Positions 51,391 through 61,309 of a stretch of 64,000 nucleotides of DNA are shown here, one piece after another (position 1 is the first letter of the stretch; each line of letters begins with the position of its first letter). The notes under the pieces are model-generated. The model did not search any database and was not told the DNA's origin. It saw only the letters and a list, made by a program, of their open reading frames with translations. This DNA comes from CAWGGS01 sp046704745 (lineage in GTDB: Bacteria; Desulfobacterota; Desulfobulbia; Desulfobulbales; Desulfocapsaceae). The stretch lies in contig JBJKRL010000041.1 of NCBI GenBank assembly GCA_046704745.1, forward strand, positions 28,953-92,952. The letters run 5' to 3'. Position numbers and translations under genes: made by a program.

Positions 51391-52773
51391 ATGACCAATT
51401 CAAGATTTCGAACTGAAGAGGACAGCATGGGACCGGTACAAATACCCTCAGATGCCCTGTACGGTCCGCAGACTCAACGCGCTGTGGATAATTTCACAAT
51501 CTTCCCAAGAAAGCTTCCGTCAACTTTTATCCGCGCACTGGCCATCATTAAGCAGGCGGCGGCTCAGACCAATATGGAACTTGGGCTTCTTGATACCGAG
51601 AGAGGCGAGGCAATCGTTTCCGCCGTCGGCAAAATCATGGCAGGGGGGTATGACGATCAATTTCCCGTCTCGGTTTTTCAGACAGGATCGGGAACGAGTA
51701 CCAACATGAACATGAACGAGGTGATCAGTGGACTGGCGAAAAAAAAAGGGGTCCAATTATCGGCCAATGATCATGTCAATATGGGACAAAGCAGCAACGA
51801 TGTGATCCCGTCTGCCCTTCACCTCTCTGTTGCCTTAGCCATCCGGAAAGGGTTGAATGACTCACTGGCCATACTGATCCAGGCAATCCGGGCAAAGGGG
51901 GAAGAGTATCATGATGTGGTCAAAACCGGCCGTACTCATCTGATGGATGCACTGCCCATACGTCTTCAGGCTGAAATGGAAGGGTGGGCCGCGCAGATTG
52001 AGGATGGCTGTCACCGGTTGGAATCGAGCATGGAACGGCTCACCAGTCTGGCACTGGGAGGGACGGCAGTTGGAAGCGGTGTAAACTGTCATCCGGATTT
52101 TTCAGAAAAAACAATCGCCCGCATTAATAGCGCAACCGGTCTGTCCTGTACGGTAAGCCGGAATTTTTATAAGAGTCTCAGCAGTCTGGAGACGGCTGTT
52201 GAGATCAGTGGGCAATTGCGTACCATTGCAGTTGCGCTAATGAAGATCGGAAACGATCTGAGATGGATGAATTCCGGTCCCCTGTCGGGACTCGGGGAAA
52301 TTGCCTTGCCTGCTTTGCAGCCGGGGTCCAGCATCATGCCCGCCAAAGTCAATCCGGTTATCCCGGAGGCGGTGTGTATGGCAGCCGCCCAGGTTATCGG
52401 CAATGATCTGGCTCTAACACTTGCCGGACAATCCGGTAACTTTCAGCTCAATACCATGCTGCCGCTGGCCGCCGCCAATCTGCTGGACAATATAGATCTG
52501 CTTGCAGGAGCCTGCCGTTCGCTTGCCGAAAAGGCCATTGCAGGAATGAAAATCAATCGGGATGTCTATCGCGATGCCGTATCCCGCAATCCCATCCTGG
52601 TGACGGCCTTGAATCCTAAAATCGGTTATCTGGCTGCTGCCGCGATTGCCAAAAAAGCCATGGCGGAAAACCGACCGATTATAGACGTTGCCCTTGAGGA
52701 AACAGATTTGACCCGCGAGGAACTGATGGAATTGCTGGACCCTACAACTCTTGCCGACGGCGGAAAAAAATGA
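51391..52773 (+). CDS. fumC: Fumarate hydratase class II
   Basis: 460 aa. Iron-independent, O2-stable fumarase of the fumarase/aspartase superfamily. The signature loop GPSIM-like reads GSSIMPAKVNPVIPE; the HxND and SSND regions read NDHVNMGQSSNDVIPS and TGRTHLMDALPIRL. A strong AAAGGAGG precedes the ATG. It is not linked to the class I enzyme at 1.6 kb. Convergent with the TPR membrane protein, with stops 9 bp apart. Confidence 0.95.
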   Translation: MTNSRFRTEEDSMGPVQIPSDALYGPQTQRAVDNFTIFPRKLPSTFIRALAIIKQAAAQTNMELGLLDTERGEAIVSAVGKIMAGGYDDQFPVSVFQTGSGTSTNMNMNEVISGLAKKKGVQLSANDHVNMGQSSNDVIPSALHLSVALAIRKGLNDSLAILIQAIRAKGEEYHDVVKTGRTHLMDALPIRLQAEMEGWAAQIEDGCHRLESSMERLTSLALGGTAVGSGVNCHPDFSEKTIARINSATGLSCTVSRNFYKSLSSLETAVEISGQLRTIAVALMKIGNDLRWMNSGPLSGLGEIALPALQPGSSIMPAKVNPVIPEAVCMAAAQVIGNDLALTLAGQSGNFQLNTMLPLAAANLLDNIDLLAGACRSLAEKAIAGMKINRDVYRDAVSRNPILVTALNPKIGYLAAAAIAKKAMAENRPIIDVALEETDLTREELMELLDPTTLADGGKK

Positions 52774-52781
52774 CGTGTGAT

Positions 52782-54731
52782 TTATTCTCTTTTGGATTTC
52801 AATAATTCTTTTAAGTTTTGTCGTGCCGTAGCGTTTTGAGGTGAGATGGCGAGTGCCTTTTTGAAACAGAAAAGCGCTTTGTCAAAATTTCCGATGCGGG
52901 TAAAAAACGCACCCAATCCGTTATACGCCTGTGAAGAATCCGGTTGGATTTTAATAGCAGCCAGATAGTTAGCAGATGCATCCTTGTAGCGACCCTGCCG
53001 GAGGTAATGATTGCCGAGACTGCAATAGACATTTACCAGATTTTGTTTGGTAGCGATATCATAAGGCCCAAGGGCAAGTGCCTTCTGGAATGCCGTGATA
53101 GCCTTATCAAAATCTTTCGTCCGGGTAAATATTGCTCCCAGGCCGTTATATGCCTCGGCAAAATCAGGCTTGAGTTGTAATACCTTCAGATATTTTTCCT
53201 GTGCCTTTTTGTACTTTCTTTCATGAAAATAAATGTTGCCGATATTGAAATAGACTTCAGCAAAAGAGGGCTTTATGGTGAGTGCCTTATGATAGTAGTC
53301 CATTGCCTTTTGATATGCATGCTTGGATTCTTGAATCAGCCCTAGATTAAGATATGGTGTTGAAAAAACAGGATTTATTTGTATTGCCAAGGCAAAGTGT
53401 TTGGAAGCCTCTTGTGGATTTCCTTTATCCACTAATGCCAGGCCGAAATTATTTTCCGCTATATAATTATTTTTCGTTACCTGCAAAGTATGTCTAAAAA
53501 GGGAAATGCTGTTTTTCCAATAACCGAGTTGAAATCGGGTAGTTATAGACAAAAGGACTATCAGTATTCCAAAGCATAACACGCCGGGATATTTCAATTT
53601 CATCCATTTATTGATGAGGTCGGATCCCATCCACGACAACATAATAAAAATCCCGATCAGCGGGATATAGGTATACCGATCCGCCATTGATTGAACGCCG
53701 ACCTGAACAATACCTATCACCGGCACCAGGGTCCCCACATACCAAAGCCACCCCATCAGGAGATAGGGCTTTTTTTTCGAATAATAGAAGCACGTCAAGG
53801 TTACTAAAAGAAGAAAGCTCAATGATACCCAAAAGCGGAGCCAGGGTACGTGTTCAGGCAAAGGGTACAAGACTGCAAGATGGGTCGGAATGATCATTTT
53901 CTCAATATATCGGCCATAGGCGATAATGGAGTTAATGATGTGGAGATGAAATGGATATTGGGCTTCAGCAGAGATGGCACTTTTTTGTGCAAGTACTGTT
54001 ATGTAACTTGAGATTGCCGAAAGCAGGAAAAATGGTATTTTTTCAGTGATTACACTTAAGACGACTCTTTTTTCGAACCATCCTGTATTGAGGTTTTGTT
54101 TATTAAAACGTTCAAGAGGCCAATAATCTAAAAGAAGCAGTACAAACGGCAAGGTCACGAGCATGGGTTTTGCCATCAAGCCCAATATGAAGAAGAGCAA
54201 AGTAAGGATATAGAAAAAGGTCTTTTTCGAAGATTCGGCATAACGTCCATAAGACCATAAGACCGTAAGGAAAAAAAAGGTACTCAGGAGGTCTTTCCGC
54301 TCTGCTATCCAGGCAACGGATTCCACATGCAGAGGGTGCACGGCAAAGAGGGCGGCGACACAGGCTGCCGGCCACGTTCTTTTAGTGAATTTCAATAATA
54401 TAGTGAACAGGAAGAGCGTATTGACCAAATGGAGCAGGAGATTGGTAAAATGGTGCAGGCCGGCATCCAATCCGAAAAGCTGGCAATCGAGCATATGCGA
54501 CAGCCAGGTAATTGGGTGCCAGTTGCTGGCATGAAAAGATGTGAAGGCCCACTTTATCCCATTTAGGGTAAGACCCTGGTTTACATGTGGATTAAAAACA
54601 ACATATTCGGGGTCGTCATAATTTATAAAACTGAAATGAACGACCGGAGAATAGAGGATAATGACCAGGAATCCAAGGAATAAGGCAATTATAAATTCAG
54701 TTCGAACATAAATGTTTATTCTTTTGTTCAT
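52782..54731 (-). CDS. TPR-containing polytopic membrane protein (GT-C/TMTC-like)
   Basis: 649 aa. About ten TM helices (residues 10-400) followed by five or so tetratricopeptide repeats (about 425-640, with AEAYNGLGAIFTRTKDFDKAITAFQ-type units, several nearly identical). The first periplasmic loop has INYDDPEYV, an acidic pair typical of GT-C glycosyltransferases, and WHPITWLSHMLD and HPLHVESVAWIAERKDLL motifs found in TMTC-like proteins. A role in glycosylating proteins or surface polymers is likely but unproven. Divergent from a shorter relative, 141 bp away. Confidence 0.75.
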   Translation of the reverse strand: MNKRINIYVRTEFIIALFLGFLVIILYSPVVHFSFINYDDPEYVVFNPHVNQGLTLNGIKWAFTSFHASNWHPITWLSHMLDCQLFGLDAGLHHFTNLLLHLVNTLFLFTILLKFTKRTWPAACVAALFAVHPLHVESVAWIAERKDLLSTFFFLTVLWSYGRYAESSKKTFFYILTLLFFILGLMAKPMLVTLPFVLLLLDYWPLERFNKQNLNTGWFEKRVVLSVITEKIPFFLLSAISSYITVLAQKSAISAEAQYPFHLHIINSIIAYGRYIEKMIIPTHLAVLYPLPEHVPWLRFWVSLSFLLLVTLTCFYYSKKKPYLLMGWLWYVGTLVPVIGIVQVGVQSMADRYTYIPLIGIFIMLSWMGSDLINKWMKLKYPGVLCFGILIVLLSITTRFQLGYWKNSISLFRHTLQVTKNNYIAENNFGLALVDKGNPQEASKHFALAIQINPVFSTPYLNLGLIQESKHAYQKAMDYYHKALTIKPSFAEVYFNIGNIYFHERKYKKAQEKYLKVLQLKPDFAEAYNGLGAIFTRTKDFDKAITAFQKALALGPYDIATKQNLVNVYCSLGNHYLRQGRYKDASANYLAAIKIQPDSSQAYNGLGAFFTRIGNFDKALFCFKKALAISPQNATARQNLKELLKSKRE

Positions 54732-54872
54732 TTTTGTCTTTGCAATACGAAATATTTCAATGTGGCTGCCATGTTCGCCATGATTTAGGACAGATAGGCA
54801 TGATTCTGAAAAATTTTATTTCATTATGGATATTATTTTAATAGAATTTACAGGAAAATAGGAAGCCATCCA

Positions 54873-56438
54873 ATGAAATCTATCACAAAAATAAATAACA
54901 GTAAGATCCTACTGCTTGTAATTTACTGTATTCTCGTTGTATTCGGCTCTTTGGTCTTTGCAGATTTCTTGGGGTTCGACGATAAACTCAATGTTCTTGG
55001 CAATGCAAATCTCTCGTTTCTTTCATGGAAAAAATTCTTAAGCATATGGGAAACACCCTATTTTCATATGTATATTCCGGTGACATATTCCTTATGGGCG
55101 ATTATCGCCGCAATTTCCCGAGCACTTTTCGCAGGGAAGCTGATTGGAGGAGTATTCCATCTTTTCAATATCATCCTGCACATTGTCAATACATGTCTTG
55201 TCTATTCCATTCTAGTCCATTTCTTTAATAAAAATGTTACTGATAAGACCAGTAAACAAAAAACGCAGATCGCGGCAGGCCTAGGGGCTCTATTGTTTGC
55301 CGTTCATCCGATTCAGGTCGAAGCAGTTGCCTGGGTTACAGGAATGAAGGATCTTCTGGGCAGCTTTTTTTCTCTTTGCTGCATGTTGCTTTTTTTGCTT
55401 TTTTATAAGCATGATAATTTGAGCTTTGCAAAAAAGATTGGTTTTTCATTGCTTTTGCTTCCGCTATTCTGTGCCGCCCTGATGTCGAAGCCTTCTACAG
55501 TTGTTGTCCCTGTCTTAATCATTCTGCTTTGTAGTAAATTTTCTTTGGCCCGCATAGAGAGTCTCTTTGTCGTATTGTCTCCATGGTTTGTTCTGTCGGT
55601 TGTGTTTGTTGTAATTACCAAGAAAGTGCAACCGATAGGCCATAGTCAAATAGTGGCGTATTCGACTTTTCAAGGACCAATGATAGCCGCCGATTCCATT
55701 GTTTTCTATTTGAAGAAAATTTTTTATCCTGATTTTTTTATCATAGATTACGGCAGAACTCCATCCTTTGTCCTGCAAAGCAGTTGGAGGTATTTGAATA
55801 TTCTGGTTGTTGCAGCAGTATGTGCGGTTCCTTTATTATTAGACAACAAGAAATTCTGGTTTACTGTTTTGGCCTTGTTTATCGTCGGTCTTCTTCCGGT
55901 TCTTGGCTTGATTCCGTTTGAGTTTCAACATATCTCCGACGTGGCGGATCGATATGCATACCTTTCGATGTTTGCCGTTTCCCTGGGAATAACGTATTGT
56001 TTATTACAGTATGATTTTAAAAAATCCCTTTTCCTCGTCGTGCCCATCATCTCTATTTTGATGATTAAAGGTGTTATGCAGACAGGGTATTGGAGAAATT
56101 CATCGAGCTTGATGGGGTATGTCCTGACGAAAAATCCAAAGAGCATAACAGCCAATGTGGATTATTGTGTGGCGATGATGATTAATGGCCATTATGCAGA
56201 TGCAATAAACCATTGTCAAATGGCATTGGACGTGGATCCTAATGATGTCAATGCCCACTATAATTTGGGATTGAATTATATTTTTAAAGGAAATATGGAC
56301 CTGGCTCTCAAGCAATATAAAATATTAATAGAAACAGATCCCAAAAGGGCCTATAAATTAAAGGATGCCATGAGGATTATTCCCAAAACCATAAAAAAAC
56401 AAAATGCTCCTTATCCTAACCAAGGAACTCTAAGGTGA
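54873..56438 (+). CDS. TPR-containing polytopic membrane protein (GT-C/TMTC-like), second copy
   Basis: 521 aa, related in layout to the divergently encoded neighbour: FADFLGFDDKL (acidic DD in the first loop), VYSILVHFF, and HPIQVEAVAWVTGMKDLLGS, then further TM helices up to about 400, and only one or two TPRs at the end (NAHYNLGLNYIFKGNMDLALKQY). Sequence identity to the neighbour appears low, so they diverged long ago or were acquired separately. Its stop overlaps the GTG of the GT2 gene (GTGA), so it heads a glycan operon. Confidence 0.72.
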   Translation: MKSITKINNSKILLLVIYCILVVFGSLVFADFLGFDDKLNVLGNANLSFLSWKKFLSIWETPYFHMYIPVTYSLWAIIAAISRALFAGKLIGGVFHLFNIILHIVNTCLVYSILVHFFNKNVTDKTSKQKTQIAAGLGALLFAVHPIQVEAVAWVTGMKDLLGSFFSLCCMLLFLLFYKHDNLSFAKKIGFSLLLLPLFCAALMSKPSTVVVPVLIILLCSKFSLARIESLFVVLSPWFVLSVVFVVITKKVQPIGHSQIVAYSTFQGPMIAADSIVFYLKKIFYPDFFIIDYGRTPSFVLQSSWRYLNILVVAAVCAVPLLLDNKKFWFTVLALFIVGLLPVLGLIPFEFQHISDVADRYAYLSMFAVSLGITYCLLQYDFKKSLFLVVPIISILMIKGVMQTGYWRNSSSLMGYVLTKNPKSITANVDYCVAMMINGHYADAINHCQMALDVDPNDVNAHYNLGLNYIFKGNMDLALKQYKILIETDPKRAYKLKDAMRIIPKTIKKQNAPYPNQGTLR

Positions 56439-57304
56439 AAGAGAATAAAAAAAAGGTTCCCGTAACAATTCTGATCCCTGCGTTTAATGAAGAGAAGAGT
56501 ATCGGTGATACCATAGGAAAAGTGAAGGATCTTTATCCGGATTTTGAAATCCTGGTGATTGATGACGGTTCAACCGACAAAACCCTGCAGGCAGCCATGG
56601 ACGCCGGAGCTAATGTTTGGCCGCATCCATACAATATAGGGAACGGAGCTGCAATTAAATCGGGTCTTCGTATCGCCCAGGGTGAATGGATTGTGATGAT
56701 GGATGCCGACGGGCAACATGCACCGGAAGATATTGCCGGTCTTTTGGAATTTAAAGATACGCACGACATGGTCGTAGGTGCAAGGCAAAAAGATTCGGAG
56801 ACTTCCTTGCACCGGGACATTGCCAATACTGCCTATAACTGGTTTGCATCGTATGTAACAAAATTCAAAATAGCAGATCTCACTTCAGGCTTTCGCCTGG
56901 TTCGGACGTCCACTGCCCGCCAATTTATCTATTTGCTACCGAATACCTTTTCCTACCCAACCACTATAACAATGGCATACCTGCGCAGCGGACGGAGCAT
57001 TAAATATGTTCCTATTAAAACGAAATTACGCATAGGAAAAAGCAAAATTAAACTTTTCCGGGATGGATCACGATTTTTTCTCATTATTACCAAGATTGCC
57101 ACCTTGTTTTCACCCTTGAGAGTGTTCCTGCCCGTCAGCCTTGGCTTTTTCTTTACCGGATTGGGGTACTATCTCTTTACCTATATTACGGAAAATAGAT
57201 TTACCAATGGATCTGCCCTGCTGTTCAACAGCTCCATCATTATTTTTCTCATAGGTCTTGTTGCCGAGCAGATATCCCAGATGCGCTATGATCGGATTGA
57301 GTAG
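56435..57304 (+). CDS. Glycosyltransferase family 2 (DPM1/ArnC-like)
   Basis: 289 aa. GT-A fold: VTILIPAFNEEKSIGDTIG, VIDDGSTDKT (nucleotide-sugar Asp), MDADGQHAPEDI as the DxD metal motif. Two C-terminal TM segments (about 225-250 and 258-282) suggest a polyprenyl-phosphate glycosyltransferase at the inner membrane. GTG start overlapping the upstream stop by 4 bp; the next gene starts 3 nt after its end. It would supply lipid-linked sugars for the adjacent GT-C enzymes. Confidence 0.85.
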   Translation: MKENKKKVPVTILIPAFNEEKSIGDTIGKVKDLYPDFEILVIDDGSTDKTLQAAMDAGANVWPHPYNIGNGAAIKSGLRIAQGEWIVMMDADGQHAPEDIAGLLEFKDTHDMVVGARQKDSETSLHRDIANTAYNWFASYVTKFKIADLTSGFRLVRTSTARQFIYLLPNTFSYPTTITMAYLRSGRSIKYVPIKTKLRIGKSKIKLFRDGSRFFLIITKIATLFSPLRVFLPVSLGFFFTGLGYYLFTYITENRFTNGSALLFNSSIIIFLIGLVAEQISQMRYDRIE

Positions 57305-57307
57305 CCG

Positions 57308-58387
57308 ATGATTCATATTATTATTGGAACTAAAGCTCAACTCGTTAAAATGGCCCCGATTATGTTCCGATTAACTGAAAAGGGGATTCCATATAATTTT
57401 ATCTATACCGGTCAGCATAGAGATACAATGGAGGAGATGATTGAGGATTTCCGAATACGAAGGCCTGATGTCACTTTATATAACGGCTCGGATATAACCT
57501 CTATTTTTTCCATGGCAATCTGGTTTATTAGAATTCTTTTCACCTCGTTACTACATAAAAGACATATTTTTGGAAACGGTAAGACAGGCGTTGTTCTGGT
57601 ACATGGTGATACTTTCTCCACCTTACTTGGAGCTTTAATGGGCAGGATAGCAGGTCTTGAAGTCGCTCATGTCGAGTCAGGGCTGCGATCTCACAATCTT
57701 TTTCATCCTTTTCCGGAGGAGATCACAAGAATATTAACATTTCGCCTCAGTCATATACTGTTTTGTCCAGGAGATTGGGCGGTGAAAAATGTCTCATTGT
57801 TAAAGAAAAAAATAATAAACATTCATGCCAATACCCTCTATGATTGTCTGGTCCTGACCGGTCCACGTCGAGTCGATCATATTCCCAACCATCCATTCGT
57901 TCTTGTAAGTTTACATCGTTATGAAAATATTTTCCGAAAAACACAGCTTGAAAAAATTTCAAACATTCTTCAGTGGGTATCTGAGCACCATAAATTGATT
58001 TTTATTCTTCATCCTCCTACTGAAAAACAATTACGCCGCTTTGATTTATATGACAACTTGGAGACAAACAATAACATTTCTTTGCGGCCCAGGTACAATC
58101 ATACGGACTTTATCTCATTGTTGGAGAAATGTGAGTTCGTAATTACAGACGGAGGGAGTCTCCAGGAGGAGACCTATTATCTAGGGACTCCTTGTTTGTT
58201 ACTCAGAAAGGCGACGGAACGAAACGAAGGTATAGGGGAAAATGTTGTTAAATCAAACTACGAAACTAAAATTATTAAAGAATTTTGCCTTCGATATCAG
58301 TGTCATAGACAAAATCCTCTCCAGTTGGAAATGAAACCTTCAGAGATAATCATTGAATCAATCAGGGACTATTGGTCGGCAGAGTGA
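57308..58387 (+). CDS. UDP-N-acetylglucosamine 2-epimerase-like protein (WecB family)
   Basis: 359 aa, GT-B fold. Family motifs: MIHIIIGTKAQLVKMAPI, YTGQHRD, VLVHGDTFSTLLGAL, VAHVESGLRSHN, FPEEITR, VSLHRYEN and ITDGGSLQEETYYLGTPCLLLR. Known members convert UDP-GlcNAc to UDP-ManNAc. Residues equivalent to the conserved catalytic Glu in EExxR (PEEITR) are present. Third gene of the glycan operon, 3 nt after the GT2 gene. Confidence 0.82.
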   Translation: MIHIIIGTKAQLVKMAPIMFRLTEKGIPYNFIYTGQHRDTMEEMIEDFRIRRPDVTLYNGSDITSIFSMAIWFIRILFTSLLHKRHIFGNGKTGVVLVHGDTFSTLLGALMGRIAGLEVAHVESGLRSHNLFHPFPEEITRILTFRLSHILFCPGDWAVKNVSLLKKKIINIHANTLYDCLVLTGPRRVDHIPNHPFVLVSLHRYENIFRKTQLEKISNILQWVSEHHKLIFILHPPTEKQLRRFDLYDNLETNNNISLRPRYNHTDFISLLEKCEFVITDGGSLQEETYYLGTPCLLLRKATERNEGIGENVVKSNYETKIIKEFCLRYQCHRQNPLQLEMKPSEIIIESIRDYWSAE

Positions 58388-58419
58388 ATAGAAATCAATA
58401 GGAAAGAAAAAAGAACCGG

Positions 58420-59733
58420 ATGATAAATAAAACACTGAATATATACGTATTGATCCTCATAGGTTGTCTTGGTTTTCTATTGCGATTCTACTCGGTCAAA
58501 CATACACAGGTTATCGGTCCGCTACGAGCTGATGCTCGTGATTACTTCATGTATGGTTATAATCTGAAATTTGAGCATGTATATTCCAGGTCCACCAAGA
58601 GCCTGCAAGATCCTGCAGCTGCAGTAAAACCTGATGCTATTCGCTCACCTGGCTATCCATTGTTTCTTGTCCCATTCGAGGATAGGGTTCCTACATCGCG
58701 TACGTTGAAAAAGATCACTTTGGCCCAGGTGATTGTAAGCAGCCTAACGCTTGTTATAGCTTTCTTTTTCTATCGGATGTTTCTTCCTGTATCATGGGCG
58801 CTTGGGGCGTGCCTTTTTACTGCTATAAGTCCGCATTTGATAGTGGTGAATAGTTATGTGCTGAGTGAAACTTTATTTTGCTTCTTCTTGGTTCTCTTTG
58901 CCTGGACTATAGGTTGGTGCTGGAAAAGGAAATCACCCATTGCCTGGGGAGCGGCAGGAGCAGTACTTGGGTTTGCAAGCCTTGTGAGACCGGGAGTTCA
59001 GTATTTTCCTCTTGTTATGATTCTCCCCTTTGTTCTTGAATTCGGTCGGAAGAAAGGACTTACATGTTTTGCGATGCTGGTTTTAGGCTTTGCCTTGATT
59101 TTTTCTCCTTGGATCATTCGCAATGAACTGACAATGGGCAAAGCCAGCGATAAAACATTGATGATCAATTTTTTACACCACGGCATGTATCCGAACTTTA
59201 CCTATGATAACAATCCGAAGAGCTATGGGTTTCCCTATCGGTTCGATCCTCATTCCAAGGAAATAAGTAAAAATGTGGGGACCATTCTTGAAGAGATTGG
59301 CAGGCGCTTTCGACAGGAGCCAGTGAGACACCTGAAATGGTTTTTGCTGGGTAAACCAATAACCCTCTGGTCCTGGAATATGATACAGGGTATGGGGGAT
59401 GTTTTTGTTTATGGCGTTTCAAAAACGCCCTATGCAAATGTTTGGTATTTCCGCTTGACTCATTTGTTGATGCTTATATTACACGGGCCGTTGGTTATAC
59501 TTGCTATGGTTGCCTGTTTGCTCGTTTGGTTTCCATCTTCTACAACAGATCTGTCACATGAAAAGATGTTCATTGCAAGATCCGCATCTCTTATCCTTCT
59601 CTACTCAACCTTTATTCATATAATTGGTGCTCCTTTCCCGCGATATTCGATTCCGCTCCGACCTATTATGTATGGAATGGCCGTATTCTTACCCTTTTTC
59701 TTACTGTCTTTAATAAGAAAGCGCTCTGCATAA
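58420..59733 (+). CDS. GT-C glycosyltransferase, GT39/ArnT-like
   Basis: 437 aa, 10-11 predicted TM helices. The first periplasmic loop carries GPLRADARDYFMYGYNL, an acidic motif positioned like the DE/DD of ArnT/PMT enzymes. Transfers sugar from a polyprenyl-phosphate donor, presumably the product of the GT2 two genes upstream. Acceptor unknown. Last plus-strand gene of this block. Confidence 0.72.
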   Translation: MINKTLNIYVLILIGCLGFLLRFYSVKHTQVIGPLRADARDYFMYGYNLKFEHVYSRSTKSLQDPAAAVKPDAIRSPGYPLFLVPFEDRVPTSRTLKKITLAQVIVSSLTLVIAFFFYRMFLPVSWALGACLFTAISPHLIVVNSYVLSETLFCFFLVLFAWTIGWCWKRKSPIAWGAAGAVLGFASLVRPGVQYFPLVMILPFVLEFGRKKGLTCFAMLVLGFALIFSPWIIRNELTMGKASDKTLMINFLHHGMYPNFTYDNNPKSYGFPYRFDPHSKEISKNVGTILEEIGRRFRQEPVRHLKWFLLGKPITLWSWNMIQGMGDVFVYGVSKTPYANVWYFRLTHLLMLILHGPLVILAMVACLLVWFPSSTTDLSHEKMFIARSASLILLYSTFIHIIGAPFPRYSIPLRPIMYGMAVFLPFFLLSLIRKRSA

Positions 59734-59813
59734 AAAGAGTTTATAAGAAATATTTCCTATATAATCGGATTATTAATCGAACTCCATCATTTGCGTATCC
59801 TGTTTTTTGACAT

Positions 59814-61232
59814 TTATTCAGAGTTTACAATCTTATAAAGTACGACGTCTTTCATATCAAACACTTTTACAGTGGGCTTTTTAGTAAAGTAGGAAAGCGT
59901 GCCTGTATCTTTACGAACCAGAATATAAGTGGATCGAGCACTCGACATTTTGGGAGTTTTCTCTTCCTTATAATATGTATACCATAGATAAAAATTCAGA
60001 GGCCAGTCCGTGGGAGTCTTAGCTAAGATTTTGTCATTGCTATGCAAGAGTGGTACAAGTTTCTTGGCAACGGCTGACGCCTCAGGGAAGACTCCTGTGT
60101 CGGGATATTTCTCGATAGCATTATGTGAGATTAGAACAAATGAATAAAACATCATGAAAACAATGACTGAGCATTGTAAAATATACTGACCATTCCTTTT
60201 TAATTTCTCAATAAAAAAGGTAAAACCGGCATCGGCCGCAATAAAAATGTATGGGATCAAAAATATCCATGTTCGTACGTATGGAACGCGATGTTTTGCA
60301 AAAATCACAAGCATCGATCCCAGTACAATACTTGGTAAGAGGAGAAGCAAAGCGAAATTTTTTTTCCTTATTGATTGGATAAAACCTATTATTATTGCCA
60401 GGATAATGATGCATGAGATAAATATTGGTACATCTCTTGTGAAATCGGAAATAATTGCACGGAAATGGGGTCCGATATTTGTAATAAAGGTGTGCCATGG
60501 CGAGGGTCTAACGAACCGGTTTTCCAGTATTGGGGCAACACCTCCTGTAATGATGACCGTAGGCAGATAAAGTATGCATGTGCATATAAGGGTCGACAAG
60601 CCGACAGGAAAAAGGAATCTGCCTGTTATAAAGGATATTGAGCGCTTTTGGAGGAAGAGAAGACACGTTATCCACAAATAGACTCCGACTATTGAAAGCA
60701 ACATGGACGGGATTGTCAGCATACCGAGGGCTGCGATCGCTCCCAGAGCTAAGGCCTTTTTACTATCCGGTTTTAAACAATAATTATAACCCAGCAATGT
60801 CAGCAAAAGCGATAGAAGTACAACTAAGCTATATCCTCTGGCGTTTGTTGAATAGAGAACCAGATAGGGACAAATGGCTGTTAGTGCGGATGCGAATAAG
60901 CCGGAATTCCCGGGAATGAGTTTTCTGCATAAAACAAAGATAATGGGGATGGCGGAGATTCCAGCTAAATAAGCAGGCAGTCTTAAAAAAACGGGTTGAA
61001 TGCCAAAGAGGAGGATAGAAAGTCTTTCAAGCAATGTATAGAGCACATGATTGTTTGGTAGCGGGTAATAAAATAAGGACCGAAAATCTGCATGGACAAA
61101 ATTCAAGAACGTGAATGATTCATCGTACCTCATCGGCTGGCTTAGAAAATGCGCCTGTAAAAAAATTCCGATCAGCAGTATGAGAATAAGAAAAAGGAAA
61201 TCCGCTTTGCTGTGAGTATTTGAATTGAACAT
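59814..61232 (-). CDS. GT-C glycosyltransferase, GT39/PMT-like
   Basis: 472 aa, about 11 TM helices, periplasmic C-terminal domain (about 375-470). The N-terminal loop has QPMRYDESFTFLNF, the classic RxDE motif of GT39-like enzymes. It is the last gene of a minus-strand block with the GT4 gene 77 bp upstream. The DNA is A-T-rich. Donor and acceptor unknown. Confidence 0.75.
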   Translation of the reverse strand: MFNSNTHSKADFLFLILILLIGIFLQAHFLSQPMRYDESFTFLNFVHADFRSLFYYPLPNNHVLYTLLERLSILLFGIQPVFLRLPAYLAGISAIPIIFVLCRKLIPGNSGLFASALTAICPYLVLYSTNARGYSLVVLLSLLLTLLGYNYCLKPDSKKALALGAIAALGMLTIPSMLLSIVGVYLWITCLLFLQKRSISFITGRFLFPVGLSTLICTCILYLPTVIITGGVAPILENRFVRPSPWHTFITNIGPHFRAIISDFTRDVPIFISCIIILAIIIGFIQSIRKKNFALLLLLPSIVLGSMLVIFAKHRVPYVRTWIFLIPYIFIAADAGFTFFIEKLKRNGQYILQCSVIVFMMFYSFVLISHNAIEKYPDTGVFPEASAVAKKLVPLLHSNDKILAKTPTDWPLNFYLWYTYYKEEKTPKMSSARSTYILVRKDTGTLSYFTKKPTVKVFDMKDVVLYKIVNSE

Positions 61233-61309
61233 AGTGGTGAATTTATCCTGGATATTTCAAGAAAAATTTAGTCGGCAACAAATTTATCATATAAGTATCC
61301 AGGTTAGGA

